A stretch of 64,000 nt of DNA from positions 19,899-83,898 of the forward strand of contig VSDK01000749.1 in NCBI GenBank assembly GCA_009767595.1, written 5' to 3'. Shown here piece after piece: positions 48,082 to 58,690 of the stretch. A program made the position numbers and the translations under genes. Numbering within the stretch: the stretch's first letter is position 1; every line of letters begins with the position of its first letter. Under the pieces are notes generated by a model. That model was not told the origin of the DNA. It ran no database searches and saw only the letters and a list, made by a program, of their open reading frames with translations. This stretch comes from Symbiodinium kawagutii. Its lineage: Eukaryota; Sar; Dinophyceae; Suessiales; Symbiodiniaceae.

Positions 48082-49425
48082 TCAGTCCTTCTTGGCTCGT
48101 GGGCAGTTGCTGGCCATATGTGGGCCAAGGCACAGGTTACACTGGTGCGAGCTGTTGGATTTGCAGCGAGACTGAACCTTGCCGTTGCCGCATTTCCCCT
48201 TCTGAAAGAGTTCGCAAATGGAAATGCCCTTGCGATTGTGAGAATAAATCCCACGGCTCTTGTCAAAGACGGACTTGTCCTCGCCCTTGTACTTGGTGGC
48301 CTTGGACTTTGCTTTTCCAATGCTCTTCTTCACCGGTGCTCCTCCTCGGTGTCCTGAGCTGGATTCAGAGTCCTCCTTCGGAATGGCTTTGTTCCTGGCA
48401 AGGACTAAAGTCCCAGGAGTCTTGACTTCCTTGGCCCAAAACTCTGCCTCCTTGATGGCCTGGGCGAAAACCGCCGACCAAGGTGCGGCCGACGTGAACC
48501 CGTGGGCAGGGTGCTCTTCAAGGGTTTTGCGAATGCGCTCCATGAACTCACTGCGCATCGTCACGTCAGCTCTGTAAATGATGCCCCAGCAGTCGCCACC
48601 AAACTGGTTGTAGAGGTCCTTGATGAACTCCTGGTAGCTGTCCAGCCGCTCGGCGTCCATCTGTCCAAGGAGGAGCATACATACCCTGAACGTCCGATAG
48701 CATTTCTCCCATGCTACCATGGAATCGGGTCCAGGTTGCTCACGTTTGGACCACTCTCCAGTGGCGGCGTTCAACGTGTAGCTGCTGAACACTGCTCGGC
48801 ATAGAGCTCGACGACCATGTGGACCGAACACTGAAAAGTCACAGTATGGCAAACTTTGTGACTTCAACAACTGTGACATACCTGCCAACTGGTCTGTTGT
48901 TGGCTCACAGTCTGGGCTCGGATGATCTCCAAATTTTGCCTTGTAATCGGCATACATCTTGGAGACCACCGAATGCTCCAAAGGTTCGATGTCTGCCTCC
49001 AAGGTGGGGTCAATAATGGAGCTGAGCTTGAGCTTCCCCGTAGGTGAGGTAGTCGTGGCGGGGGTGGTTCCAGCTCATGGCATCGTAGGTAAGGCTGCCA
49101 CTGGTGCGGCAACGCCACTTCCTCCCGGTGTACCCGGTGTGGCTCCCAATCGAAGGAAAACCACCCGACGGAAGATTTCCACCCTCGATGACTCAACAGG
49201 AGTGAGATCCCGATCCTGCTCCACTCCTGCTACCGTCTCCTTCAGCTTTATGCCCGCGACCACTCTGTCCCATACCGGACGGGTGACAAAGGCGATGTCC
49301 CTGAGTTTCGACGGAGCGCCCAACACCTCTAAGAGCTTGGTCTGTAAGTCACCCCTGGTGCCGGCCCTGTTGCCGACATCGTCCAGAGAGTTAATCCCGT
49401 GGAGTTCGGTTTCGGAGGGATCCAT
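48082..49425 (-). pseudogene. Gag-like protein with zinc knuckles, one internal TGA
   Basis: ATG at 49425; 448 codons to TGA at 48082, interrupted by a single TGA at 49075-49077. The middle is a helical capsid-like region (WEKCYRTFRVCMLLLGQMD, EFMERIRKTLEEHPAHGF). The C-terminus is Lys-rich and carries a CCCH-like knuckle (CELFQKGKCGNGKVQSRC) followed by a CCHC knuckle (CNLCLGPHMASNC). It packages element RNA in YR elements. It shares its frame with the methyltransferase-like ORF across one TGA. Confidence 0.8.
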
Positions 49426-49822
49426 GGTGCACCGGGCCTTCTCGAAGAGGAGTGAGCTCCTGGTTGACCCTGGGGCCAGTGATAGCCCTCGGTGGGTTTG
49501 GTGTAGATGTCCTCGCCTTCCTCGACAAAGTGGGCTTTGATCCCTGGGAGTTCCTCAACGAGTAGTTCCCCAGGTTGCGGAAAGCAATCCCAATGAGCCG
49601 CCGCTTCCTCACGAAGTTGATGGCTCGAGAGACCAGTCGCACCCACGGGATCCTCGAATGGGACCGACGCCAGCCGATCCACAGCCGGTGGAGGGTCCAG
49701 CCAATGCCAACTCCCACTAAGAGTGCAACCGAGGTCACACCCAGCAGGAAACCACCCAAAGAGACCAAAACAGGCTCTGGGTTTGTCAGCTGACCACCTT
49801 CCCCACCTAAGACCAGGGCCAT
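49391..49822 (-). CDS. Small transmembrane ORF at element 5' end
   Basis: 143 codons from ATG 49822, overlapping the start of Gag by 35 bp in another frame. Residues about 15-45 form a hydrophobic helix (VSLGGFLLGVTSVALLVG) followed by basic residues (WRRSHSRIPWVR), suggesting a single-pass membrane protein with a cytoplasmic tail. It begins 23 bases after the spliced-leader relict and so would be the first ORF on the mRNA. No named family recognised. Confidence 0.55.
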   Translation of the reverse strand: MALVLGGEGGQLTNPEPVLVSLGGFLLGVTSVALLVGVGIGWTLHRLWIGWRRSHSRIPWVRLVSRAINFVRKRRLIGIAFRNLGNYSLRNSQGSKPTLSRKARTSTPNPPRAITGPRVNQELTPLREGPVHHGSLRNRTPRD

Positions 49823-49826
49823 AGGC

Positions 49827-49952
49827 AACGAAATCCCTCACCAGCCTTGAGCCAAAATGGCATCAAAGGGCTGAGGTGAACGGGACCCTCCCCCAACTCC
49901 CCTCTCACTATTAAGCTTGTTACGCCCACAACTATGTTGTTCCTCCCAACAA
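49827..49952 (-). repeat. Split direct repeat A1 (element 5' terminus)
   Basis: 126 bp, two differences from 42772-42897. Contains the spliced-leader relict at 49846-49861 and ends at the shared CCAACAA word. Confidence 0.95.
49846..49861 (-). promoter_or_regulatory. Spliced-leader relict in repeat A1
   Basis: The minus strand reads GCCATTTTGGCTCAAG, all 16 bases equal to the 3' part of the dinoflagellate spliced leader (CCGTAGCCATTTTGGCTCAAG). It is followed by G and a 23-base stretch to the ATG at 49822, the arrangement of a trans-spliced mRNA 5' end. The five bases before it do not match the leader. Confidence 0.8.
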
Positions 49953-50150
49953 ACATGTGGGATTGAAATTGAACATGAAGACATTCGATGCCTGTATCAC
50001 ACCGACCATCACGTTTGGCTTGCCCACCTTCGCACTTGCGCGGGCACAAACGAGCCGACTTTGTGGAATCCAACGCCGCACGCTGCAAACCGCAGGAGTC
50101 ACGTGGCCACTGAATACATCTGGGACTTCAGTTTTTACGCCAACATCCAC
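49953..50150 (+). pseudogene. LINE RT fragment, 3' side of the nested insertion
   Basis: Continues the plus-strand LINE in the same frame as 42613: HVGLKLNMKTFDACITPTI, FGLPTFALARAQTS, LCGIQRRTLQTAG. This is the region after the LINE RT thumb. It ends near 50150, before a TCAAATCAAG repeat. Confidence 0.8.
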
Positions 50151-50164
50151 GCGTAGTAAATTTG

Positions 50165-50212
50165 ATAATCATGTCAGGTCAAATCAAGTCAAATCAAGTC
50201 AAAACAAGCCTG
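50165..50212. repeat. Short TCAAATCAAG repeat
   Basis: About five imperfect copies of a 10-bp unit lie at the end of the plus-strand LINE, as simple 3' tails often do. Confidence 0.7.
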
Positions 50213-50329
50213 GGGGCTCCCGCAATGGCACCAATGAAACAGGCACAATAATGCACAGGCACAATGCTCAATATGGTAAATTTCCTACCGCAAAATCTCT
50301 AACTTCGTCCACATACAAGCTCGCCTAAC

Positions 50330-50520
50330 CCTTTGTACCGGCAAAATGTTTGGATTTGTGTGGGCCACGTGGCCGCAAGTCTTCCCGCCAGAGGAGGGGG
50401 TCCAAGTCACAATTCGTTTCGCCCAACGTTGCGAGGAAAGTCCTGCTATGTATCCTGCCAATGTCCAATGCTGTGTCAAACACACCCTAGTAGGGTTGAT
50501 AAAGCGTCCAATGCCCAACA
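50330..50520 (-). pseudogene. LINE C-terminal fragment, opposite orientation
   Basis: The minus strand encodes HWTLAGYIAGLSSQRWAKR and VTWTPSSGGKTCGH, the pattern near the C-terminus of dinoflagellate LINE polyproteins (WxxAGHxARxxxxRWxxR). It faces the plus-strand LINE and so comes from another copy or an inverted rearrangement. Confidence 0.6.
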
Positions 50521-50529
50521 CCCAACACC

Positions 50530-53500
50530 GAACGAAGCAACCGGAAGAATGACACAAGTAAAAAACGCGCAAGTGTTTCTTCGTGTGGTTTTCCGTCGCA
50601 AACAATCCCCCTGTTCCTAGACAAAGCCAGGCAGCAGCTTGAGCCCCGCGCGGTTGCTTTTAAAATTGTAGATGTGCATGGCATGGGGGTGTAATGTCTT
50701 CGTGCCAACGTCCACCAAGGAGACAAATTTTTTCGGCACCCACGACGCTCATGTATTTTTTGTTGACTTACTGTTGCTCTTCAAGGCCGCCCGCCTGCGC
50801 ATAGGGCTCTCAGTCAATCACGTTTTTTTAGCGCCCGCCCAAGAAGGAAAACGAACTGGCCCCAGAATGAACCGCTGACAATTTTTTTTGGGCACCGAAC
50901 CACCGTGACATGGTTCATGGAAATCGCCGCAGAAGCGTAGGCCACCTGTGACAAAGGGAAGCCCTCCCGTGTCGGAGTAGGAAAAGGAACTGGACACGCA
51001 TCTGTGTGGACAGGTCCCTCGCAGCATCGGGGAAATTGACACATCACGATTTGCAATTCGCAAAATCGGTCCCCGTGGCTTGGACAAACCCGACAACACG
51101 CTGCTGGAAATGATGAAATGCGTTCGCGGTTTTCACGACATTGTTCCTACCAAACGTGTTGCCGACATTTTTTCCCACCCTTCATATTCCAAAAAAATGT
51201 TTGTCCATTTTGGAAAGTTAGCGCTTGCATTGATGATAATTTGGCGCCAGGAGTCGTTCCATTGCCGCTGTGATTGCCGATTGTTACATAGTTATTGCTG
51301 TGCAATGACACTTTTCCACCGCAAAGTGTACGAGGACGCATTGGCGGCACACGGAAGGCATGGGGGAAAAGTTTGAACATGTGGTTGAAATTTTGGTCGT
51401 TTTTTTGATTGCTATTTTGTTTGCGCTACCGCCGACCAGAAATTAAATTGTTTGTCCTGAAACGTGCGAGCGGCTGCTTGCGCGCCCGAAACTTTCGACC
51501 ACTACAAGAACCAAAAGAAGGTCCAACAAATTTTTGGCTGAACTTGGCAATTTTTCTTGTGAGGATTTTTTTCCGTCAGCAAACTTGGCATGCACACATG
51601 GAAGTGTCAAACGTGCATGCGGACAAACGTTGCTACCATTGGGTTTGGGTTGTCCGGTTTTTTTTTCGCATTTTGGACTTGCAAATGATCATTGCTGAAA
51701 AATTGTGCGCAGACTTTGGCAAAGCGTGCGCTCACCACCGTCCGCAGCAACAAAAGCAACGCCACGATCACGGACATGCACTTGTTCTTTCACGCAGTTC
51801 TCGTCATCCAAGAAAAATTTGGTGCGCACACAAGGTTTGAGAAGAAACTCCCACACCAACTATTGACCCGCAATTTGCGTGAAAATGCCAGGGAGGCTTG
51901 GGAAACAGGGGACGAAAAGAATTGTGTGCAAAACCATCTTGCCAACTTGTACTGGCAAGATTGCATTATTTGGTTTTCCCTGCTCATAAAGCCCGTGGAG
52001 CAAGGCCGAACTTGACTAAAGTCACACCCACGCCGGAAACCAATTTTGATGATAACCTATAGTTGTGACCGGCATCACTTTGGACAAACCACATTTGCCG
52101 CTTGAACAATGTTGGAAGAATTCAAACCAGCTGTTTGAAACACCATGTGCCCGCAAGGCTTTCCAAAATTGTGTTCAATTTCAATTTACTCGGCAGAGTG
52201 CTTTGGACAAGCCGGCCCGATTGGGCATGCCAACCGCTAGTACAGTGATGTTTGCCGATAACAATGTTCACACTCATCAATTGTTTTCCCAAGCTACAGG
52301 TTCGGCCAAGGCTGTGGCACTTTTCAAGCAGCAGGTTGTCCAATATCGACTCACTGCGCAACAGAATCAAATAAGCAAAAGAAGTGTACAGCAAACAAAC
52401 GCCACCAATTGGCATCCAGTCGGTTGGCAGTCTGGCCCTCCACCCGTAACAAACATCGCACGCCACGTACTGTGCCAACTGTGTGGCACCCACACACCTT
52501 CTTTTTCAAAACGCATGCGGAAGGAAAAAAAAATCCAAAAAAAATAGTCCACAATTTCAATCTGCACGTGTCCATTTCGCACATGCAAACCGACAGATTT
52601 TATGGGGAAAAAAATCATTTCCGGCACGTGCGCGTGTTTTTCAATAGGTTTTTGTTGGGGTAATTATTCTCGCGTTAGGTACAGGACGGGGACGCTGCAA
52701 TTTCCAGACTTACAAAGGGATGAATGCTCAATTTTTATTGCGAAAATGAACACAAATGGATTGGATGCAATGTTTCGACCAGGCATTTCTTGGCAAAAAA
52801 ATGATTTCGATGGATCACGCCACTCACGACTGGTAATCTGCTGAAATATTCCGATGGGGTCATTTTTTCAGTCGCGCGCCTTGTCGCGGGCTACCGCCCA
52901 ATTCACAAGACGGATTTGGCAAGTAGATATCTCGTGTCGAAAATTATGCAGAACAATTGTGCAGCCCTCTCCTGCGACAAATTGGAGCTTTGAACAGCGT
53001 TTCGAATGCCTGGAGACTGCAATGCAATATTCCAGCATGAAGTCTTGGTCTCAAATTCGTTGTTTTCGGCACATTGCTGGGAGTCGGAACGCTGGGTGGT
53101 TCGAATGTTATTTTGGGGCCCTGTAGGAGGGCAAGCAAAACTAGAATTGAATCTGTCGGTCGGTGGAAGGAGAATTGGAACTTGATTGTTGCATTTTGGA
53201 GGCGAGGAACACTTCGGGGCAAACAATTTGGAATTTGATTGTCTTTTTGTAAGCGCTGTCGCGGCTCGTGGTTTATGTAAAAAAAAATTGAACCTGCCTC
53301 TGCCATTAAAAAAAATGCCTTGTTGGCTGAAGTTTGGAGACGATTCGAGCGACATTTGCATTGGCTGCATTGCTTAGGTAGCCAGAAATTGTAGACAAAA
53401 ATGACGGAAAACGTGACAAACTTTGAGGCTGGAAAACATGTGGATGTGTGAGTTCGGCAGCCGGTGTCGCAATTGTTGTACACAAAGAACGTGTGGATTG

Positions 53501-56150
53501 GGGCCAAAGAGTTGTTTTTGCACCTTGGTCACCTCATCTCCATGTCGAGTGTGTCATGGAAAATCTATCGCAGATTGTATGCCATGCATGCAGTGCCCAG
53601 AAATTTTTGAACACCTAGATAAACAGCACAGGATCTCAGAACACCACTTCAGCACAAATGTTGGAAGTGGAGAACTGCTCGCTGAGTTGCATCATTGTTT
53701 TTGAGGTTTTTGCATTGCTAATGCTGGCAATGGGCTAAACTCCAAGGTGTTTTGCAGGTCATTGGGCGTTTGTTTGATCATTTAGAAGTGTAGCATTTAC
53801 CACTACAACATTGCGTTGATAGACAGCTCTCCGACGCACCACGCTTGAAATTTTGACCATCGAACAATGCCAGGTTTAACTTGGCAGCATAAAGAAACAC
53901 ATCAGGACACCAAGGTGCAGTTGGAAACCCAGAGACCTTGATGCTCCTCAATGTTGGACCAGCATATTTTCCCCACCCACAAACATTTTCCAAAGTAGAA
54001 AATATGACATTCAACTTTCCACACCATATTATGAAGGGACACGGAGACTCCATGCTGGAGACAACAATGAAGTCCGAAATATGATTGCACAAGTTGGATC
54101 AACTGCTCCATGGAGAACTGAGTTATCAATATGGTACTGCCACCAAAGACCCATGTGATAAACAGAAATGTGAAGTTCTGATGTTTTGGCTTTCCGGTGG
54201 CGCCTTGAAGAAAAGTTTGATATCGGCCACCGGCGGCATCGGCATGAAACTAAAATAATAGAATGCAGGAACTATAACAAAACACTTCAGCGAAGACCGT
54301 TCCATTCTGAGTCTTTTTAGATCGCCTCGTAAATCGTAACCCTATTTCATGCAGCTTCCGGGTTTCCATCGAGAATCCGACAACGGAGACATAGACAAAT
54401 ACTGTGACAAACAGCCTGACAAATTGACGAAGTGACAGACTGACTAACTGACTGCGAGGGGGGCGCCCATAACCTGAACACTCATTGCAATTGCCTGTTC
54501 CACGCCTCATTTAGGAAAGCTAGGAATTGCTCTCGTGGTTTTCACCCGCCAGGTCGAAGCGAGAAACAAATTCATGGTTGGAAGTTGCAAGAGGAAAAGT
54601 GTTCGTTGAGATCCTCTCGAGGCTTCCAGCCTTCTTCCTAGTCGAGAGTACAACCCCGCACGTTTTGATTGAATGAAATGATTGTTGTTCACGTGAACTT
54701 ATTTTATTGCGGCCCAAATTTCCCGAAAGCCCACAAAACACATTCTGTGCCTCGTCGCTTGGTCCCCAAAGGTTTCAAAGATTGGAGCTATGGTTTCCAG
54801 TTTTCCATGTACTGCGCCATGCGTGTATCTTATTGAGAGTCCGTGTTTCGAAAAGTAACGTTTGCTGGATCCGGTTCTAGCCTGGCTGAGGTGCAGCACA
54901 GAAATTGTGACCAGTCCCCAGCAAAAAACGAGAGATTTGGAGACCAGGTCCATCAGGCAGTCTGCTTCATGGTCTGTTTAATGTTGGTTTAATCTAGTGA
55001 CTAACGGTTGCTTCTGTACATTTTCCAGACTATCTGTTTGGATCCCATGGGCAAATTGTAAACCAGGTGAGACAGGGTGAGACCATCTGGATGTCCAAGG
55101 TGAGACGGCCGGTCCTGGCATTGCACTTGCTGACTGCCTTCGCCTTACAGTTTTCATTGAGGGGTCTTTGCAAATGAACCAATGAAAATTTGTTCCGTCT
55201 TTAATGTGTGAACTGCAGACTCTGGTTTCTATGGTCTTGAATGTAGAATGTTTGATTCGGAATCCAGGATAGGATTTGAACAGCAATGCTGCAAAGTGAA
55301 AAATTGCCACTTCACTAATTATGGGGATTGCAGAAATGGAGGCTGGCGATCTGACAGGTGCCGGCATTGGTGGATGTGCCGGCATTGGTGGATGGTTTGT
55401 CACAGATTCTGCAAGTTGTTGATTCCCTGACGTGTGTTTCAAATGTTTTGCATTTAACACCTTTGTAGATAGATTTTTTGAAACAAATTTGTTTGGAAGC
55501 CTTCGCGGCGTTCGACGCACAAATATGTCCAATCACGTTTCAACAAATTCAAATGTGTTTTTTCGAGTGAGCATCACCGCAAACAAGTTGATAATGACAG
55601 TTGCTACCGCCACCCAGTATTTCTCCATCTAGTATCATCTAATACTGTGCGAAAATGGAAAAAATTGAACAGTCTTGCAGATTGGGTCGACTGATTGCTC
55701 ATACAATCGGGATTTCCATGATGTGTCTAGCTAGTGGAACTCCGATTGAATATGATCGACAGGAGGTCTTGATTTTCGCAAGTGTTCATGTTCACGTTTT
55801 TCCCATTGTTGATGGTTTACAAACAGGTTCTATCCATACGAATAGCATTCACTGACCAAAATTGACCAAAGGAAGAAAAATGTGACCAATTCCGCTGATT
55901 TTTCCCAGCGATGATGATCAAAAAAATCACGTTCTGTGTTGGCAACGCCTTTGAATTGCTGCCACATCCTTCTTAAAAAATAACATGTCATGACTCAAAA
56001 AACAAAAGAAGTTGAAAATGTTTGGTGACAGACATGTTCCCTCCAGCCTTAACGTTCGCCCCACCACATAAAGCGCCACTGCAATGGAGCATGTTGTAGA
56101 AGGTCAAGATGGCTTGGACAAGATGCGAAAACACTGGCTATGCGCAGTGA
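50530..56150. other. 5.6 kb with no recognised gene
   Basis: AT-rich sequence with many TTTTTG and CAAAA runs. ORFs of up to 187 codons exist on both strands (for example minus 52944-53507) but lack domains, splice logic and coding bias. It may be decayed transposons. Confidence 0.4.
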
Positions 56151-56156
56151 TTGATG

Positions 56157-56268
56157 GTTTAGGGTTTTGGGGTTTTGGTTTTAGGGTTTTAGGGTTTTAG
56201 GGTTTGGTTTTAGGGTTTTAGGGTTTTGGTTTTAGGGTTTTAGGGTTTGAGCTTTGGGGTTTGATAAC
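56157..56268. repeat. Interstitial telomere-like TTTAGGG/TTTTAGGG tract
   Basis: About 110 bp of gttttagggttttagggttt-type repeats, mixing TTTAGGG, TTTTAGGG and GGTTTTGG units. TTTAGGG is the dinoflagellate telomeric repeat. Confidence 0.85.
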
Positions 56269-56864
56269 TCAGAAGTCAAAAAAACATGGCCCTGTGCAGG
56301 AATTTGAGCGTTGGGAAATGTTCTCAGACCCATGCGGGGCAAACCCTAAGGCTCGGGCGGACATGTTTCATCACCACGTGTATTTGTCTCCGTTCAGCTC
56401 GAACAAATCGATTTAGTTCATGTCAGGAATTTCCCGCTGAAAGGGCCGCACAAGTAGCACAGGAACACTTCCAACGGGAAGTTCACACCTGTATCCGATT
56501 TTTCTTGGTGATGGCTGATGTGGACAGTAGCATGCGCTGATTTCAAAAGAACATTAATTTCATGGCAGCAGGGATCCCCATGTTTAGTTGCCCCGTGTTG
56601 CACCAAATAATGATGATATTTGCATATTTTTGCATGTGTTTGCCTTCGTTGTGGCGAGATATGCTGTTTTTTCCTTGCTAAATTTGACGCAAACTCCGTT
56701 TGTTGGAGTTCGACACCAGTCTGTACAGGAACCAAAGTTTTGGAGGGTGAAAATGGAACAAATGATGAAAAATAATGGATTATAAATGACATGTTTGTGC
56801 ATATATCAAAAGAACACTCTATATATTTTTTTTGGTTGTTTCTTCATTTTTTGGGAGTGTTCCA

Positions 56865-57290
56865 TCCTGGCATGTGGATAGTTTTGCATTTTATTTACCA
56901 TCTCACTCGTGACACCATCTTGCATTCAATTTTCCATTCAATTTCACTCAGGGCCTCACAGATTTTCCATTTATTTTGCAGTTTAAGTGGCATTCCATCT
57001 GACATTCAATCTGACATTTGTTTCGACAATTGATGGGGCGGTCTATGTGGCATTGTTCTGTGGCATTCCATCTGTCATTCTGGCTGACACTGTACCCTGC
57101 ATTTCTGTTTCGCAATCTACTTGGCATTTTTTTTGGCATTTTCCTTCGCATTCCACTGGCAATTTATGAGTCATTATTTTTGGCATTGTAGCTGACATTT
57201 TATTCGGCATTCGGTCTGGCACATATACATTGTGAAATTTCAAGGGGCATTCTACTTGGCATCCTTCCCCGGGGTTGGCAATGTCCCAGT
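56865..57290. repeat. Degenerate 12-bp periodic repeat (TGGCATTCCATC-like)
   Basis: The word GGCATT or GACATT recurs about every 12 bases for 400 bp. The minus strand reads as a false MPxKMSxxMP-like peptide. Confidence 0.75.
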
Positions 57291-57548
57291 TGTTCTGCTT
57301 GATATCGTATTGGGTAATTCATCTAGCCCAAAGCCGAAGACATTTTCCAACACGGTGCCCTGCATTTGATTTTTGGAATTTCGCCATATGATCTACCTAC
57401 CCAATCGATCTAATCGAACTAATCCATCTTATCCATTTTTGCCTACCTCTTTGTATTTTCAAACCACGTGTCGTTTCGTCTCTTCATTTTTTTGTCATTT
57501 TTTCCATTTTTTTTGCTCTATGATTTTTTTCTCTCTCAATTTCCTGAT

Positions 57549-58690
57549 CCATCAGTCTATCTAGACTTTTTCCCCCGTCCATCTATCTGCGCACCTGTCT
57601 GTCTATGTGGTTGCGAAACCCTCTAGGTATTTTCTACTATTAGATCTATTCATGTACCTGGCATTAGTTTGCAATTTTTCTATTTGCACTTCATTGGGTC
57701 TACTCATCTATCTATTTGTCCGTCAATCGATCCATCTATCCATCTGCCAAAGCATTTGTTCGGCCATCTATCCGTCTATTTATCTACCTGTTTCTTTATC
57801 CATTGTCTACCTATCTATTTATCTGTCCTTCCTATCTACATACCTATCAGTCTGTCCGTTTATCTGTTTATCTATTTATTTATCTATCTACCTCCCCATC
57901 TATCTTTCTATCGGCCTATCTATCTGTTTATCTATTGATCTATCTATCTATCTGCTTATCTATCTGTCGATTTATTTCTACCTAGCTATCGCTTCCTTTC
58001 TATCTATCGATCAATTACCATCTATTTATTTGTCGGTTTACGAATTTTTTCTTTCCTTGTATCTTCTATCTATCCATCTATCTCTGAGTCTATTCATTTG
58101 TTCTTGTCTTGATCTCAGGATTTCTTTTCATCTATCTATCTATCTACCGACCCACCTAACTATCTACCTATATATCTCTCTCCCCATCTGTCTCTTTATC
58201 GACCTATCTATCTATCTACCTTTCTTTCCCTCTATCTATCTATCCTTCTATCCACATATCTCTGCCGATCTCAATCTATCTTTTTGTCTGTCTCTATCAA
58301 AACCTGCTTTTCTGTGCATTTATGTATCTATCTCTCTGTCTTTGTAGTTTTTTATCTCTTGAATTGTTCTATCGAACTATTGCTATCTTTTTATCCTTCT
58401 ATCCATCGCTCTGCCTTGCTTTCTCTATCCATTGAATTTTTGTTTATCTCTCTCCACCTATCTAACTACCTATCTGTCTATCTATCTACCTATCTGTCTG
58501 TCTACTTACCAACCTATCTATCTACCTATCTATCTATCTCTGTCTATCTATCTACCTCTCTATTTCTCTATCTCGCTATCTCTCTATCTCTCCATCTATC
58601 GATCTATCTATCTATTTGTCTGTCTATCTATCTACCCGTCTTTCGAGCCGAGCCATCGACCGATCGATGTCTATCTATCTCTGAATCCAA
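57549..58690. repeat. (TATC)n/(TGTC)n tetranucleotide array
   Basis: About 1.1 kb of imperfect tatc/tgtc/tacc tetranucleotides with point changes. Long serine/tyrosine/leucine-rich ORFs over it are repeat products. Confidence 0.95.

Larger units (their letters stand above)
42614..49952 (-). mobile_element. PAT/Ngaro-like tyrosine-recombinase retrotransposon
   Basis: A 7.3-kb element with minus-strand coding. In its own orientation the terminal structure is A1 (49952-49827), internal region, B1 (43023-42891), A2 (42897-42772), B2 (42746-42614): the split direct repeat layout known from PAT and Ngaro groups of YR retroelements. ORFs in order: small membrane protein, Gag with zinc knuckles, methyltransferase-like domain, RT/RNase H, tyrosine recombinase. 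There is no integrase or protease that I can see. The word CCAACAA lies at both outer ends and at the A2/B1 junction, as expected of a recombination core. It has inserted into a LINE without target duplication. The copy is defective: frameshifts and in-frame stops occur in most ORFs. Confidence 0.9.

Noticed and set aside
47520..48425. ORFs overlapping the methyltransferase-like and Gag frames on both strands
   Set aside because: Shadows of the Pro/Lys-rich coding frame; no motifs of their own.
46575..49077. Reassigned genetic code with TGA as sense
   Set aside because: The recombinase, RT and Gag ORFs themselves end at TGA where family similarity ends, and dinoflagellate nuclei use the standard code.
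52903..53507. Minus-strand ORFs of 155 and 187 codons
   Set aside because: Two overlapping frames are open at once; no recognisable motif, so chance ORFs in AT-rich DNA are more likely.
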